In this document: positions 22,244-33,387 of the stretch, piece after piece | How the letters are laid out: the number at the start of each line of letters is the position of its first letter | Position numbering within the stretch: position 1 is the first letter of the stretch | Assembly (NCBI GenBank): GCA_029204225.1 | Contig: CM055097.1 | Coordinates: forward strand, 37,811,106 to 37,875,105 | Direction: 5' to 3' | Length of the DNA: 64,000 nt | From: Diphasiastrum complanatum | Taxonomy: Eukaryota > Streptophyta > Lycopodiopsida > Lycopodiales > Lycopodiaceae | The notes under the pieces: model-generated | The model's database searches: none | What the model saw: the letters and a program-made list of their open reading frames with translations, nothing else | What the model was told of the DNA's origin: nothing | Translations under genes and position numbers: made by a program

Positions 22244-22527
22244 TGAAGTGCGTTATCAAATTATCTGGCAAAACACAGCTGAATGAAATTTGAGTTTGTG
22301 CATCATATGTAAGAAAGACAGATTGTTTATCGCGAAATCTTTACATCATTCGAGATGTATCATATGCTCAATTCCTACGTTGAGTCTGCAGGTACGATTC
22401 CAGCTCATGAAACAATATAGACAACCATGTTTTATCTCTATAAAGAATTTAGAGTATATAGTTTTCAAGCCATTGACTTCAGAGCTTGAGATGATTGTAA
22501 CGCTAAAGTAAGTACTCGCGGCTGCAG

Positions 22528-23453
22528 GCATTGAGGTCAATGATCAGAGAAAACGGTTGCAGCAGATGGATCCACGTGCTTACCTACGCGGTACAGCACC
22601 AGACGATTGCGCTGGTACTGGTTTTGATCACTTGCAACTTGATCAAGCAATAATTTTACAGCAGCATCCAGCTATTGCCCTTTTGCAACAAAAATTCAAG
22701 CAGTTGGAGAGGAGCAAAGAAATGAGATCAAAACAATTGCAGCATCAACGTGCTCTCTACGAATTCTCCTCTACCTTGTCCTTGCTTTCTGTTGAACAGC
22801 AGCACATAGTTCAGGATTCTCCCACTGTTTTCCCTACCTTAACCAGCAATGGCTCCCCAGACTGGAATTATATGTTCTCAAATCAGCAGCCAATGCAGCG
22901 TACATCTACTGACTGCGTAAGAAATAGCTACAAGACTGTGGGAACTGACACTGTATGCCAATTCAACCACCAGTTACCCAGCTTTGTGCAGAGTAGGAGC
23001 ATCGTCAGCTCTGGTTCTAAGGGAGGCTCTCCAGTTTTTTGCAGAGATCCACGTGCTCGTCGAACGTCGTCAGGACACAGTACGGTGAGCAGCGGCTACC
23101 TACAGTCGACAGAAAGTGAAAGCGGCATGCAGCCGCCAGAGGATTTGCACCATAAACAGTTCATAAGTGCCGCTGCAAAAAGAAGGTCTAGTTCCAACTC
23201 TTCCACATCACAATTTTCATTTGAGCATCCGCTCTCCGATGATTGCATTATCTCACTCGAAGAAGAATCCACGTCGGCTCTCTTATGGCCGAATCAGTCT
23301 GTAGAATCCGAGGTGGAGACGGCCCTGTCTCTTGGTAATTGCTACAAAATTGGTTGCAGTGCGTTTACCCAACGAAAAGTTTTGCTCGATCCTTGTAGTA
23401 CAGTTTCCGGGGACACATTCTCGGGTGAAATTGACACAACTCTCCATCTCTGA
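22528..23453 (+). CDS. Unrecognised plant protein, main exon
   Basis: An intact frame reads IEVNDQRKRLQQMDPRAYLR from just after an acceptor (GGCTGCAG at 22520-22527) to a TGA at 23451-23453, about 308 codons. The N-terminal part is Gln-rich and probably helical, with HPAIALLQQKFKQLERSKEM near residues 40-60. The rest is Ser-rich and low in complexity (for example RRSSSNSSTSQF), ending in an acidic stretch (SLEEESTSALL) and a hydrophobic Cys-containing tail. There is no transmembrane segment. I do not recognise the family. The codon bias, the intact frame and the lack of transposon features suggest a host gene. About 850 bp of AT-rich 3' sequence follows. Confidence 0.65.
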
Positions 23454-25110
23454 GCTTCTTCGCATCGCTCTTTATCCACGGTGTTGTAGGACAATGCTGC
23501 CATTGAGCACAATGGCTTCCATTTAAAGTTGCCTGCAGGCTTCTTCTTTCTCTCGTTCTTCTTCATGAAATTTAAATATAATGAGCTGCCTTGAGTAGTC
23601 AATCCCACGTGATGGGGTATCTGTGTCAAGTTTTTTTTGCTTATCTGAAGTTATAACTTCTGCAATGTTTTGGTAGCATTAATCTGCGGGTGCAACGTAG
23701 TTACGACTCTCTCGGCTCAGCTCAATCAATCTGCTCTCAGAGATTATCTGTATAAATTTTAATATCACGACTAAGGGATTAAGGGGCACAGGCACATCCT
23801 ACATATGTAGTCATGATCTGTAATACTAAGTAATTGAACCTCTCCACTGCTGAGTCTTGACTTTTTACAAAGAGATAGACTGCAAGTCTAGATTAGGTTT
23901 ACTATAGACATTGCTGTAAGGCTGATATTTTCTTGGCTTATCATGCGAAGCATCAACTGGGAAAAGCCATATCCAAGTGTGATTTGGTCATGCGTTCGCG
24001 CGTTTCTGTCAAGATTCTGTCTACGCAAGCAATTTTCATTACATATTCTGTCAAGATTGAGTCATTGCGTTTCCATACATTTTCATTGTTTTGTGCATGA
24101 ACTTGGATTTCTTAAAGTCTGCAGGACATCACGTCGTCTTGTATACGAGCACTTGCTATGCAAAGCTACAGTAAATGCATGAGAGTCATCCATGTTTGGT
24201 CCTGGGCTTGAATTCCTTAGCTTGCCAGCTTCCAGCTTATGTTGGAAACTGATAAATGCCACGCCAGCTACCCAGCAGAAAATGACATACAAGTAATCAA
24301 CACGATATTGGAGTAAGTAGAGAGATGCGTAATCTTCCTGAAAATTCTGCTCATATATATAGCCTGAGCTGAATGGACTCGGGAAATGTATTGGATGGTC
24401 TTGAATCGTGGGCGGTGACTTTCCAAGGATAATCTGAAATGCAATGAAAATGTATGGAACGCAAATTTCTTAGAATAAATAGTCAGTGACTAAGATTGAA
24501 TGCACGATAATTAGTAAATCTCCAAATCCAATGATCTTAGAACTATAGCATAGCGGTTGACGTTTTCATTTTATAATCTTTTGATCAAATCTGGATTCAC
24601 ATTCTTTGCATGGATAGGGATATGACAAAATTCTAGAACGTGCACTAGATGATCATGTGAATGATATTTGAAAGTCTTTGTTCATGCTAGTTCGTGATGA
24701 TTTTTTCTGGTATGCATTGAGTGGTGAGTGATATTTTTTAGTTGTTAATTTGAAATAATTCGGAAACTCATATTGATGAATTCACCTCCTACGTGATCAA
24801 AATATTTCTTAGTGCTGGTAGATGGCAGTTCACAAAATTTCTAAAGAAGTCTTGCATTGAAATATATGTGATGTCTGCAAGAGTTTTTTTTTTGTTTGGC
24901 AAAAGTAGCTTATCAATTAAGATACTTCATAGTCAGATTCATATAAGAAGCTGTAGCCTATATGAAAACCTCTTTCTAATCACAACATATGTGTGAGTAC
25001 GTAGCCAATTTCTATTGCACATCAAACTATAGAATATCCAAATTTCTAGAACATTTTATTTTCAGACCTTCAATTCTTTTATCACTCTTGAATATTCAGC
25101 TACATGATTA
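23454..25110. other. Non-coding stretch after the 22.5-kb gene
   Basis: Probably the 3' untranslated region followed by intergenic DNA. I see no gene and no clear repeat. Confidence 0.5.
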
Positions 25111-25119
25111 AACTAAATA

Positions 25120-25380
25120 ATATTCATCAAGTGTTCATGTTCTATATTCATAATCGATATTCCAAATATTTATTCAGAGTATTCATGAACATCATTCAAA
25201 GTATTCATGATTAGTATTCAGAGTATTCACTATCGGTATGCAGTGTGCTCATGATCACTATCAAGAGTATTCATAATTCAGTATTTAGAGCATTCATGTT
25301 TCCACATATAGAGTATTAATATTTCATTGATACTCAAAATATGCATGTTTCAATGTTTAGAGTATGGACATTTCATTTTA
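25120..25380. repeat. Degenerate ATTCAGAGTATTCATG tandem repeats
   Basis: Variants of TATTCAGAGTATTCATG and TATTCATGATCA recur about eight times at 20-40-bp spacing. It is an old satellite-like array with no coding capacity. Confidence 0.65.
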
Positions 25381-25488
25381 TGAAAATTTCGAATAATTTG
25401 CAAAGCAAAAGGTGAAATAACAAGCAATAAATGTCAAATGAAAATCATAAAGATTTTTGAATATATATGAAAAGCAAATTGGACTAGG

Positions 25489-25603
25489 TAGCGGGCATGA
25501 GCAGGCCCGCTACCGGCTGTAGCATGCAGCCTTCATGCACCCAGCCACCCTGGTGCATTGAAGGTTGCCTGCTACTGGGTAGCAGGCCTGCTCAAGCCTG
25601 CTA
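25489..25603. repeat. Near-perfect foldback element, about 115 bp
   Basis: The left arm (25489-25541) starts TAGCGGGCATGAGCAGGCC and ends TTCATGCACC. The right arm (25552-25603) is its reverse complement with a handful of changes (GGTGCATTGAAG ... AGCAGGCCTGCTCAAGCC). The loop is only about 10 bp. Each arm also contains a smaller hairpin. It is GC-rich against AT-rich flanks. It could be a MITE or a hairpin RNA gene. Confidence 0.8.
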
Positions 25604-25685
25604 ACAGGCATAATTGAAGTTTGGGCCTTTCAATTAAAAGAAGATGAGTTTAAACATTTGTGGTCAGATCCAATTAAAACCTGCC

Positions 25686-25945
25686 ACTTGGGAGTATACA
25701 ACAATAAGGACCGCACAACAAAATGGAGTGGTTGAAAGGAAGAATAGGACTTTTTGTGAAAGTGCTAAAGCCATGAGGTTAAGTGCTAATCTTGATAAAC
25801 CATTTTGGGATCAAGCTTTGTTTTGTGCCAATTTCTTGTGCAATAGGTGGTCGAGTTCTATTTTGGATGGAAGGACACCTTTTGAGATGCTATTCAAGAG
25901 GAGGCCGAGTAATGTCAACTTTCTAAGAACTTCAAGGATGCACAT
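25686..25945 (+). pseudogene. Copia integrase fragment
   Basis: The frame encodes YTTIRTAQQNGVVERKNRT, including the third catalytic residue (Glu of VERK), followed by MRLSANLDKPFWDQALFCAN and LDGRTPFEMLFKRRPSNVNF. This is the middle of a Copia integrase. It has no neighbouring domains: unrelated DNA precedes it and a CACTA-like end cuts it at about 25949. Confidence 0.85.
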
Positions 25946-25948
25946 GCG

Positions 25949-26452
25949 TACTACAAGAAAAGGTGGCAATTTCTGCAAATTTTGCCATTTTTTGCCAAAA
26001 AAATTGCGGAAACGGATTCCGCAATTTTTTTTTGGCAAATCCGCAATTTTGGTCCCGCAATGTTTTTGGCTAATTTTTCGCAATTTTTATGGCTAAATTA
26101 ACAATAAAAAAGTTGAAGAAACCCACCCGCAATTTTTTGGGATAATAATTGCGGAATCTGTTTTCACAATTTGTTTGGCTGATATTTTTTGCTAGACTTT
26201 TTGGGCAAAAATTGTCAAAAAAATTGTGAAAATTCATTTCCACAATGGTTGTGGCAAAAATTGCGGATATTTTTCCGCAATTTTCTGTGCAAAAATTGCG
26301 AAAAAAAATTGCGGAAATTCATTTTCGTAATTTTTTTCAAAATAGTGTCAATTACGAAAATGAATTTCCGCAATTGTTTTGGCAATTTTTGCCAAAACAA
26401 TTACGAATAAATACCTGCAATTTGTTGGCTAAAATTGCAAAAAATATCACCA
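25949..26452. mobile_element. CACTA-like transposon end with subterminal repeats
   Basis: It begins TACTACAAGAAAAGGTGGCA, one base from the plant CACTA terminus CACTACAAGAAAA. About 500 bp follow, dominated by ATTGCGGAAA, GCAATTTTTGCC and their inversions. These are dense short subterminal repeats of the kind that bind CACTA transposase-partner proteins. It interrupts the Copia integrase fragment. The opposite terminus was not found, so it is a truncated or miniature copy. Confidence 0.6.
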
Positions 26453-26453
26453 A

Positions 26454-26469
26454 CCCTAAACCCTAAACC
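26454..26469. repeat. Interstitial telomere-like motif
   Basis: CCCTAAACCCTAAACC, two and a bit units of the plant telomere repeat, lies at the edge of the CACTA-like sequence. It is too short to say more. Confidence 0.6.
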
Positions 26470-27146
26470 TCGATAGCAAGTTCTTTACCTCAGATAACGG
26501 CTGAGCTAAACATGACTGTCATGGCGTCGGATCCTTCTCTATAGTTGCATGCTACATGAGATACGAAAAAAATTATGAAATTGTTAGAAAACTTATCTCT
26601 ATCTCTCTAATGAGGTCCATACTTTTTATAGGGCTTTTACAATTTAGAGTATGACATCCCATGCATTGTCTTGTGTCTCAACGTACATGTGTAATAATTA
26701 GACTCTTAGAGTTATATACTTGATCAATTCCGATTTCACACTTGGCTTACTGGAATTAGATGATTTTTGGTGCATTAGGAAGGTCTCATTGGAGTCTACA
26801 AGAAGATATACCAAGTTTCTAGAAATTGCATGTAGAATTTGAGATATTCAATTTTTTGTGATTTTGTCAAAACCCTAATTTTGATTGGATCTCTAGTTTG
26901 TGAGGTTACTAAACTTCATTTGAGTGTGTTTCAATCGTAGGAAGTGGCAAGAATCATTAGATTGAGGATAGATCATAGGTTGATCAAGATTTCACTATTC
27001 TATGTGTTGATTTTCTAGTTAGAAGTGCTAGAAGAGATTTGAGAGGTTCCATATCTTTGTGATTTCTTCTTGAGTTCATTTGTTGACATCAAGAGAGTGC
27101 TTTGTGCATTGGAACAGGTTGAAAGAGAAGATCAGGTCACTTCAAC
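26470..27146 (+). other. Probable leader of the next Copia gag
   Basis: AT-rich sequence with no gene of its own. By position it should be the LTR and leader of the element whose gag starts at 27147. No primer-binding site or LTR edge is clear, although TGTTAGAAAAC at about 26580 could be an LTR start. Confidence 0.35.
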
Positions 27147-28165
27147 ATGGCTACAAGTGGTGGATTTATGTTGGAGAGCAATGATAGGCTTACCTCAATC
27201 AACTATTTTACTTGGAAGGTGAGGATATAGTCCTTATTGGAGATGAATGAGTTGATGGAGATTGTTGCAGGTGTGGAGGAGAGACCTCAAGCACCTCAAG
27301 ATCAAGTGAGGTATGACAAGAGAGCAAAGAAATCTCTACACATGATCAAGATGAATGTTACCAATGAACTTCTCAAGGAAGTTGGTAAGTGCACATCATC
27401 TTTGGAGGCTTGGGAAGCTTTGAAGAAGCTTTATGAATCCAAGTCTACATCAAGAGTGCTTACTCTTAGGAGGCAAATCTTTAAAAGTTTGCAAAATAAG
27501 GAAGAGAGTACTCATGCTTTTGTTTTGAGGGTTAAAGCATTAAATGATGAGTTAGCATGTATTGATGAAAGCATTAAGGAGGTAGAACTTGTTCAAGTTA
27601 TACTTAATGGCTTGTTGGATGAACATGCTAATCTTGTTCAAAGTTTGCTATTCAAAAGACTTTGCCAAGTATTGTGGATTTGCAAGAGATCTTGGTGAAT
27701 GAGGAGTATAGGCTTCAATCAAGAAGAGGTGGATCTACATCGACATCTCATTATGAAGAGGAGGCTATGTTCATCAAAGGCAAGTTCAAGGGCAAAGGCA
27801 AAGGAAAGTGGTCTAAAGGGCAAGATCAAGGTGAGACTTTATCTTTTGTCAAAAAGAAAGATAAGTCTAAGTTGAAATGCTTTTATTGTGGAATCAAAGG
27901 GCATTTTGCAAATGAATGTTTGAAGAAGCAAAGAGATGAAGGTGGCAAGCAAATCAACTTTACTACTAATGATGAGGATCTAGGTGGTGGTGATTCTCTT
28001 TTGATGTGTTCTTCAAGTGTTGGTCAAATGATAAAGAAAGGATACATGGTAAAGTTTGGTGGTGATGCTTGTTTCATTACAAAGGAAGAAATCTTGGTTG
28101 CTAGGGGCAATAAACAAGGTAGACTTTTCAAGCTTGATGCTTTTGTTATGGCTAACAAAAAGGAT
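27147..28165 (+). pseudogene. Copia gag with deleted protease
   Basis: From ATG at 27147 it reads MATSGGFMLESNDRLTSINY, an early TAG, then a clear Copia capsid (HMIKMNVTNELLKEVGKCTS ... RVLTLRRQIFKSL). A frame change near 27650 is followed by an intact zinc knuckle CFYCGIKGHFANEC. After SLLMCSSS the sequence jumps to VGQMIKKGYMVKFGGDACF. The protease with its DSGASSH motif has therefore been removed by a deletion. It ends by meeting the opposite-strand gag near 28165-28230. Confidence 0.85.
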
Positions 28166-28199
28166 GGAATGGAAAAGGAGATTGGTCTCAACTTTCCAA

Positions 28200-29433
28200 A
28201 GTTCCCTTTTAGCATCAATAAGATTGGTGTTTACGTCAAGGCCATTATCAAGCAATTGGCCAACACTAATAAGATTCTTGGTAAGCTAGGTACATAAAGA
28301 GCTCTAGAGAGAGAAAGAACTTTAGAGGATGCAAGCTTCAAGGGAATGTTCCCTATGCCTTTAATAGGACATTCAAAATCATTTGCAGTGTATATTGATT
28401 TCTTGACTCCCACATAAGGTGCAATAGAAGAGAAAGAGTCCTTGGAGCTACACATATGTGAAGAGGCTCCACTATCAATATACCATAGGCCGTCCTTCTT
28501 GAAAAGAGTAGATGAGAAACTAGAGACCATAAGAGATCCCTCTCCATCACTTGCAATAGTGTCTTCCTTCTCATTGGTAATACTGGCTTGCTTGAGTTGA
28601 TTCTTCTTTTTGAAGCAATTGGTGGCATAATGACCTTTCTTGCCACAACAAAAGCACTTGATCTTCTTCTTCTTGAGCTTGGATGATGAAGCATTAGAAG
28701 AATCATCTTCCTCCTCATCTTTGTCTTTGGATTTGACTTTGTCCTTGCTTGAGGATTGTTGATGTTGGTTCTTGCTCCTCCCTTTGTGCTTATCCTTGGC
28801 AAAGAGAGCTTTGCCATCATTATGAGTGAGAGAAATCTTGTCTATCCTCAAGAGCTTGTACTCTTGTGTTGATTCTTCTGAAATTAGCACACTTTGGAGA
28901 GCCTCCAAACTTGGTAGCTCCTCCTTAATGGCATAGGATTGGACAAGGTTATCAAATTCACTTCTCAAGCCATTGAGAATGACTTGAACTAGCTCATTTT
29001 GATTGATGGAATCACCAATGCAAACAAGCTCTCTATGAATATCTTTTACTCTCAAAACATATCTAGATGCACTCTCATCACTCTTTTGGCTACTTTGAAA
29101 GATTTGATTCCTAAGAGTGAGAAGCCTAGAGGTATTCTTAGCCTCATAGATAGTCTTGAGACAATCCCAAGCTTCTTTGGCTGTTGTACAAGTACCTATC
29201 TCCCTCAATATCTCATTAGAGACATTCATCTTAATGTAGTGGAGAGCCATCCTAGCTCTCTTTTTGTATTTTTGAACCTCTTGAAGAACTTGTGGTTCTT
29301 CTTCAAGGCCAAGAACTATGTCCATCACGTATTGAAGGATCAAGATAGACTCCATCCTCATTTTCCAAATTGAATAATTTGAAGTGGTCAATCTTTCACT
29401 TGGTTCCAACAAGGATGAGCCCATTGAAGACAT
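28200..29433 (-). pseudogene. Copia gag-protease, truncated
   Basis: From ATG at 29433 it encodes MSSMGSSLLEPSERLTTSNY, a full Copia capsid (IKMNVSNEILREIGTCTTAK ... RLLTLRNQIFQ), a Lys-rich linker and a zinc knuckle CFCCGKKGHYATNC. The intact protease motif WYIDSGASSHM follows. The frame shifts just after LYVPSLPRILL, and homology (SVGQLLDNGLDV in the neighbouring frame) stops at the junction with the plus-strand gag. No integrase or RT follows. It is linked to the LTR at 30190-30900 by the primer-binding site at 30177. Confidence 0.88.
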
Positions 29434-30176
29434 TTGAAGTGAAGGAAACTCAAATGATGAACAATAAATGTTGCTACACACTCTCAATAGGATCCAATAA
29501 TTGAGTACAATCTCCTCCTATGATAGATCTTGCAACTATTTGTGAATTGATTCTCACTAGCTACTCAAATCTCTCTAAAACAAGATCTATTTCACATCAA
29601 ATGATGGAGTATAGGCAAATTTAGGATCTAACACTCTTAGCACGTGTGAAATACACTAAGAAACCAAATTTGACACAAATACAATGATATTGCACGAAAA
29701 AAAATGGCTAAGATCTCAAAACAGTGCCTAGATCACATATAGATGAGATTGGCAAGCATACAACTGTGATTTTGGATCAACCAAGCAATCTCTTGACCAA
29801 ACCAAATGTGTCGACCCAGGTCTAGGTGCCCTACCTAACCCTCTTCAAAAGCTTATAACTTTTGATTGGCTCAACCAAATGGAATGAAACTGATTGCAAT
29901 AGAAACTAGACAAAAATAGCTTCAAGACAAGCTATCAAGCAAGATAAATGGATCAAACATGAGAGAGAACTTCCAAACTGAAATTGGATGTTCCTCACAC
30001 GTGTCTGAGCACCTGATTCTATACAGTACCAGGTCAAACCCAATCAATGTCCTTTTGATCTCTTTTGATCCAAGATTAAACAAGATATCTAGGAAAATGG
30101 GCCTTGACAACTTCTAGCTCAAGGTTGATGAAAATTTTTCACTTAGATGGATCAAAATGCATGGTAACCTTAGGTA
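29434..30176 (-). other. Leader between primer-binding site and gag
   Basis: About 740 bp, non-coding, AT-rich. It contains CACACGTGT at about 29996 and CACGTGTGAA at about 29641, the same palindrome family seen in the LTRs. Confidence 0.6.
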
Positions 30177-30189
30177 GGCTCTGATACCA
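30177..30189 (-). promoter_or_regulatory. Primer-binding site (tRNA-Met type)
   Basis: Minus-strand TGGTATCAGAGCC directly follows the CA end of the 5' LTR. Confidence 0.9.
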
Positions 30190-30900
30190 TGTTAAATTTC
30201 ACACGTGTGGACTGTCCACAACATGTACTTGTGATCTCCTAAGGTGTGTAGATGCACCAAGATCAAGACTAGATTGAGATTCAAGATCTATCTTTGATTC
30301 TATGGGAAAAACACACTACTACATGCATTCAATCACTTCCAACTCTCACTCACACGTGTGGGAAGTATTCAAAAAATAATCTAAGTAGAAACAAGCTGCT
30401 CTCCTTGGGTAGAGAGAGAAAAAACATCATGAGCTCTCGGGTAGAGAGAGAAAGCTAGAAATCCAATAACTCACAAAATCCATGAAATCACCAAATCAAT
30501 TAGATTCAAAATGAGGAGTACAATGATACTAGTAGGTCCACGAGCTACCACTATGCTTAACTATGATTGGACCATATTTTGTCACCTCTTGATCCTATTA
30601 GATCATTGATCCATGCACCTCTTAATTCTATTGGACTATATTCAAGCACACCTCAATTTCCTATTGGACCTCACAAGGTTCCACCTCTAAATCCTATTGG
30701 ACCTCTTGGAATTCATCAAACAAAAACTTTACACTTGTCTACACTCTAATTGGCACGTGTTTAGCCTCTTACTCTATTTTGGCTCAATAGTGGCATTACA
30801 AGTGAGAATGCATAATTTGCCATCTATGCCAAATTTATTCCTATCAACATCCTACACCTAGATGCTTGATGTAAAAAACATAAGACCCCTATATCTAACA
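30190..30900 (-). repeat. 5' LTR of the 28.2-30.9 kb Copia element
   Basis: 711 bp from TGTTAAATTTC to TATCTAACA, with the inverted termini TGTTA/TAACA. Adjacency to the primer-binding site fixes the inner edge; the outer edge rests on the inverted terminus only, because no second LTR lies in the window. Two exact CACACGTGTG palindromes occur at 30200-30209 and 30351-30360. Confidence 0.75.
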
Positions 30901-30939
30901 TAGATAATCTTTTTCAATTCTTCACAATTGATGCAATCA

Positions 30940-32230
30940 ATATTTGCAATGAAAAAAATGCAGAAGATCAATGGATACCAAGAATATATCGAACATATCA
31001 ATGGATCTTGATGCATCCCTCTGCAAAAGGCTCATTCCGAAAAAGAAAAAGATCAGATAACATATATAGAAGCTCTTGGAAAGGCAGGATAATGGATTTT
31101 AAAGTATCACCTGCCAGTCAATCTATCACGAAAGTTTTAGTTCAGCATGCTTATCTTCACAATGAGCTCAACATTCATGATCTGAATCCAAATGATAGAA
31201 GGAAATGCAATTGTAAGTTTTCATATTCAATTTCTTTATATTTATCATTCTTTAAATTATATTTTTCTTGAGATGTTTTTGTTGGTTTTGGAGATTTGTA
31301 TCCATCAAATTTATTTGAATGGCAATCAGTTCAATCGATTGTAGGAATAATCGATGTCATACATTCGGATATCGGTATTTTACAATATAAAGGTCGTTTT
31401 CCAAAATCACTTTTAGAGTCAGGAGTTTTTTTATTATGATCACACATATTTTCCTGATGAAAATGGTTTAGTTAGAAGATTAGAACCATATCCTCTACCA
31501 GATTTTTTGAGTGAGGAATGGATTTCTCCTGATGCAGCAATTTCAGAAAGTTTTTGATCTAGGCTAAATATTGATATTCAGAGTATATTAAAATGTAACA
31601 CTGGATCAAAGAATAATAGATTAAGTTGGTATCTACCTTTTATAATTTTTGTTGATTTTTTTTCCAAATGCAATGTTCGGAGAACGAAAACAATGTTTAT
31701 TTGTAAGGACTGAGTGCTGATATAATCACCAAGTTGTTGGATGATGGTTGGGATACAAAACAAAATCAGCAAGTTGAGTGTAGAGTATGTTACTCATGCA
31801 TGACATTTAGATATCACATCGAAAAGCAAATGCTCACTTTGCTGCTGTATTATAGAAGATGGATTAAATACAAAGATGTTTGGAAGCCACTTGATCAAGA
31901 TTTTGGTATAAAGCCCCAAGAGCAACTTCAGATAACAGTGAAAAGAAATTACAACATTCTTGCAATGGTTGAAGTCGAGGAAGATTGGTGTCTCAATCAC
32001 ATTCGATCAGAACTAGACATGTTGCAATTCAATCTATCTCAGTACTATCAATTTCGATTGAATGGTGTAAAGGTATGTTATGCCATATAAAAATATTTCT
32101 ATTTCTAAGTGAATTAGTTTCATAAAATATATAACTAAACAATTTCTCTTGTGCAAGTAAGAGTAAGGCAAGAAGAGAATATAAAATGCAAAGACATTGG
32201 AACATCCATCGAAATTGAAGATCCTTAGAT
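30940..32230 (+). CDS. Gene D: unrecognised spliced gene
   Basis: Open segments with splice signals can be chained. The first runs about 30940-31212 (DQWIPRIYRTYQWILMHPSA ... LNIHDLNPNDRRKCN; donor GTAAGT at 31213). The second is about 31290-31690 (GDLYPSNLFEWQSVQSIVGI ... LLESGVF; frame change, then YPLPDFLSEEWISPDAAI). The third is about 31728-32072 (KLLDDGWDTKQNQQVECRVC ... EVEEDWCLNHIRSELDML; donor GTATGT at 32073). A short last exon ends near 32226. A CRVCYSC motif is present. The LQITVK ... VEVEEDW.LNHIRSEL segment could be a small beta-grasp-like domain, but that is a guess. The start is unclear and there is at least one frame break. No transposon family is recognised. Confidence 0.4.
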
Positions 32231-32329
32231 TATGAACTATGGAAAATTGTATTATGTAATACAATTTTTTGTATACATCATTTAAGAATATATATGAACC
32301 ACTTTTTCTATGAGGCTCATTCATTTCTA

Positions 32330-32460
32330 TGATCTCCATTTCCATGGTGCAAAACACAATGTAATTGCAACAAGATAATATGAGTTTTCGATAGCAAGAT
32401 TCATTGTCTTCTACAAAAAATGCACTATCTCCATTGGGGAGATCTTCAGTCACTTGAACT
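32330..32460 (-). pseudogene. Second copy of the gene A last exon
   Basis: The minus strand reads VTEDLPNGDSAFFVEDNESC and continues to VFCTMEMEIIEM. At DNA level the phrase GATCTCCCCAATGGAGATA matches GGTCTCCCCAATGGAGATA in the exon near 33030, and the ends (GGAGATCATAGA against AGAGATCATAGA) also match. It is a duplicated exon lying downstream of gene A. Whether it is spliced into anything is unknown. Confidence 0.45.
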
Positions 32461-32905
32461 CCAGTTGAACGCTTGCCCTTATTGAAGTCTCGTATATATC
32501 GGTTGTATTTTTTGTCTTCATTGTCTTAGTCTGTATTGTTCTTGTCTTGGCATATTTGGATATGTTCAGATGATGATCTAATCAAAGCTTTGCTGCAACA
32601 AATCTAAGTGAACTAATGTCGCATGTTTGAATTGGTTGTGGCAAAGGTTCGATCAGATCATCATTCTAAACTTATCCAAAAAAAGACCATGGTAAAGACA
32701 AGGCAGACCAAGGCTATGAAACACACACATGTCAAAAAATAGTAAAAATTGAAGATGAATGAATCATAACCTGAATTGATAAGAGGAAAAAAAAACATGT
32801 AAGAACAGCCATAGAAAAATTGTAAGTATATTTCTATTAAACTTTTTTGTACATGTGTCTCATCCACATAAAGTGAGACGAATATTTAAACAGAATCAAC
32901 TATCT

Positions 32906-33296
32906 ATGATCTCTAAATCCATTTCTCTAGTTGGAAGTAGCTTGGGTGGAGAACAGTCGGCCACTACAATTGGATATGAATTTTTGATCACAATCTTTAT
33001 GGTCTCCTGTCTGAAGTGCATTATCTCCATTGGGGAGACCTTCGGACATTTAAACTGAAAAAAAAAACATAAACACGATTAAATGTAATTAATCAAAGAT
33101 CAGTTAATAGGAGTTTGTATATGAAAAAAATAAAAACACAATTAAAAATAATTAATCGAATATTACCTCTTCCAGTTTGGAAGTCCATCTTATAATGCAA
33201 GCCAATTAAAAAAGTGTTTGGCATTGCATACGGTATACCAGCCACAGCTGACAGAATCAATCTGTTGGGAGGGCTGTAGAATCCAAATTTGAACAT
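32906..33296 (-). CDS. Gene A: short unrecognised gene behind paired 71-bp units
   Basis: ATG at 33296, five bases downstream of 71-bp unit 1, opens MFKFGFYSPPNRLILSAVAG and IPYAMPNTFLIGLHYKMDF. A donor-like GTAATA follows at 33166. A pyrimidine-rich acceptor with TTTCAG at about 33055 leads to a segment whose two open readings are CPKVSPMEIMHF... and GLPNGDNALQTGDHKDC. The exact splice frame does not close cleanly. The second reading holds a Gln then Cys spacing that distantly recalls the end of a Ulp1 catalytic domain, so this could instead be the last part of gene B. The separate ATG and the unit pair upstream argue for its own gene. Confidence 0.4.
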
Positions 33297-33301
33297 TATG
33301 A

Positions 33302-33372
33302 GATATTGGATCAACGCGCAGGATGTAAGAATAAAATCTACAACAAAAATAAGCACGCGTCGATCCGATATC
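33302..33372. promoter_or_regulatory. 71-bp paired-inverted unit 1
   Basis: Starts GATATTGGATCAACGCGC and ends GCGTCGATCCGATATC, the inverse of the start with two or so changes. Total 71 bp with an unrelated AT-rich centre. It lies five bases upstream of the gene A ATG (minus strand). Confidence 0.85.
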
Positions 33373-33387
33373 AAAAAATTTTGATTG

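Noticed and set aside
32900-33060. Catalytic Cys of a Ulp1-like domain for gene B
   Set aside because: A Gln...Cys pattern (QTGDHKDC) is visible in one reading, but the spacing is one residue too long and the splice frame does not close. Kept only as a possibility.
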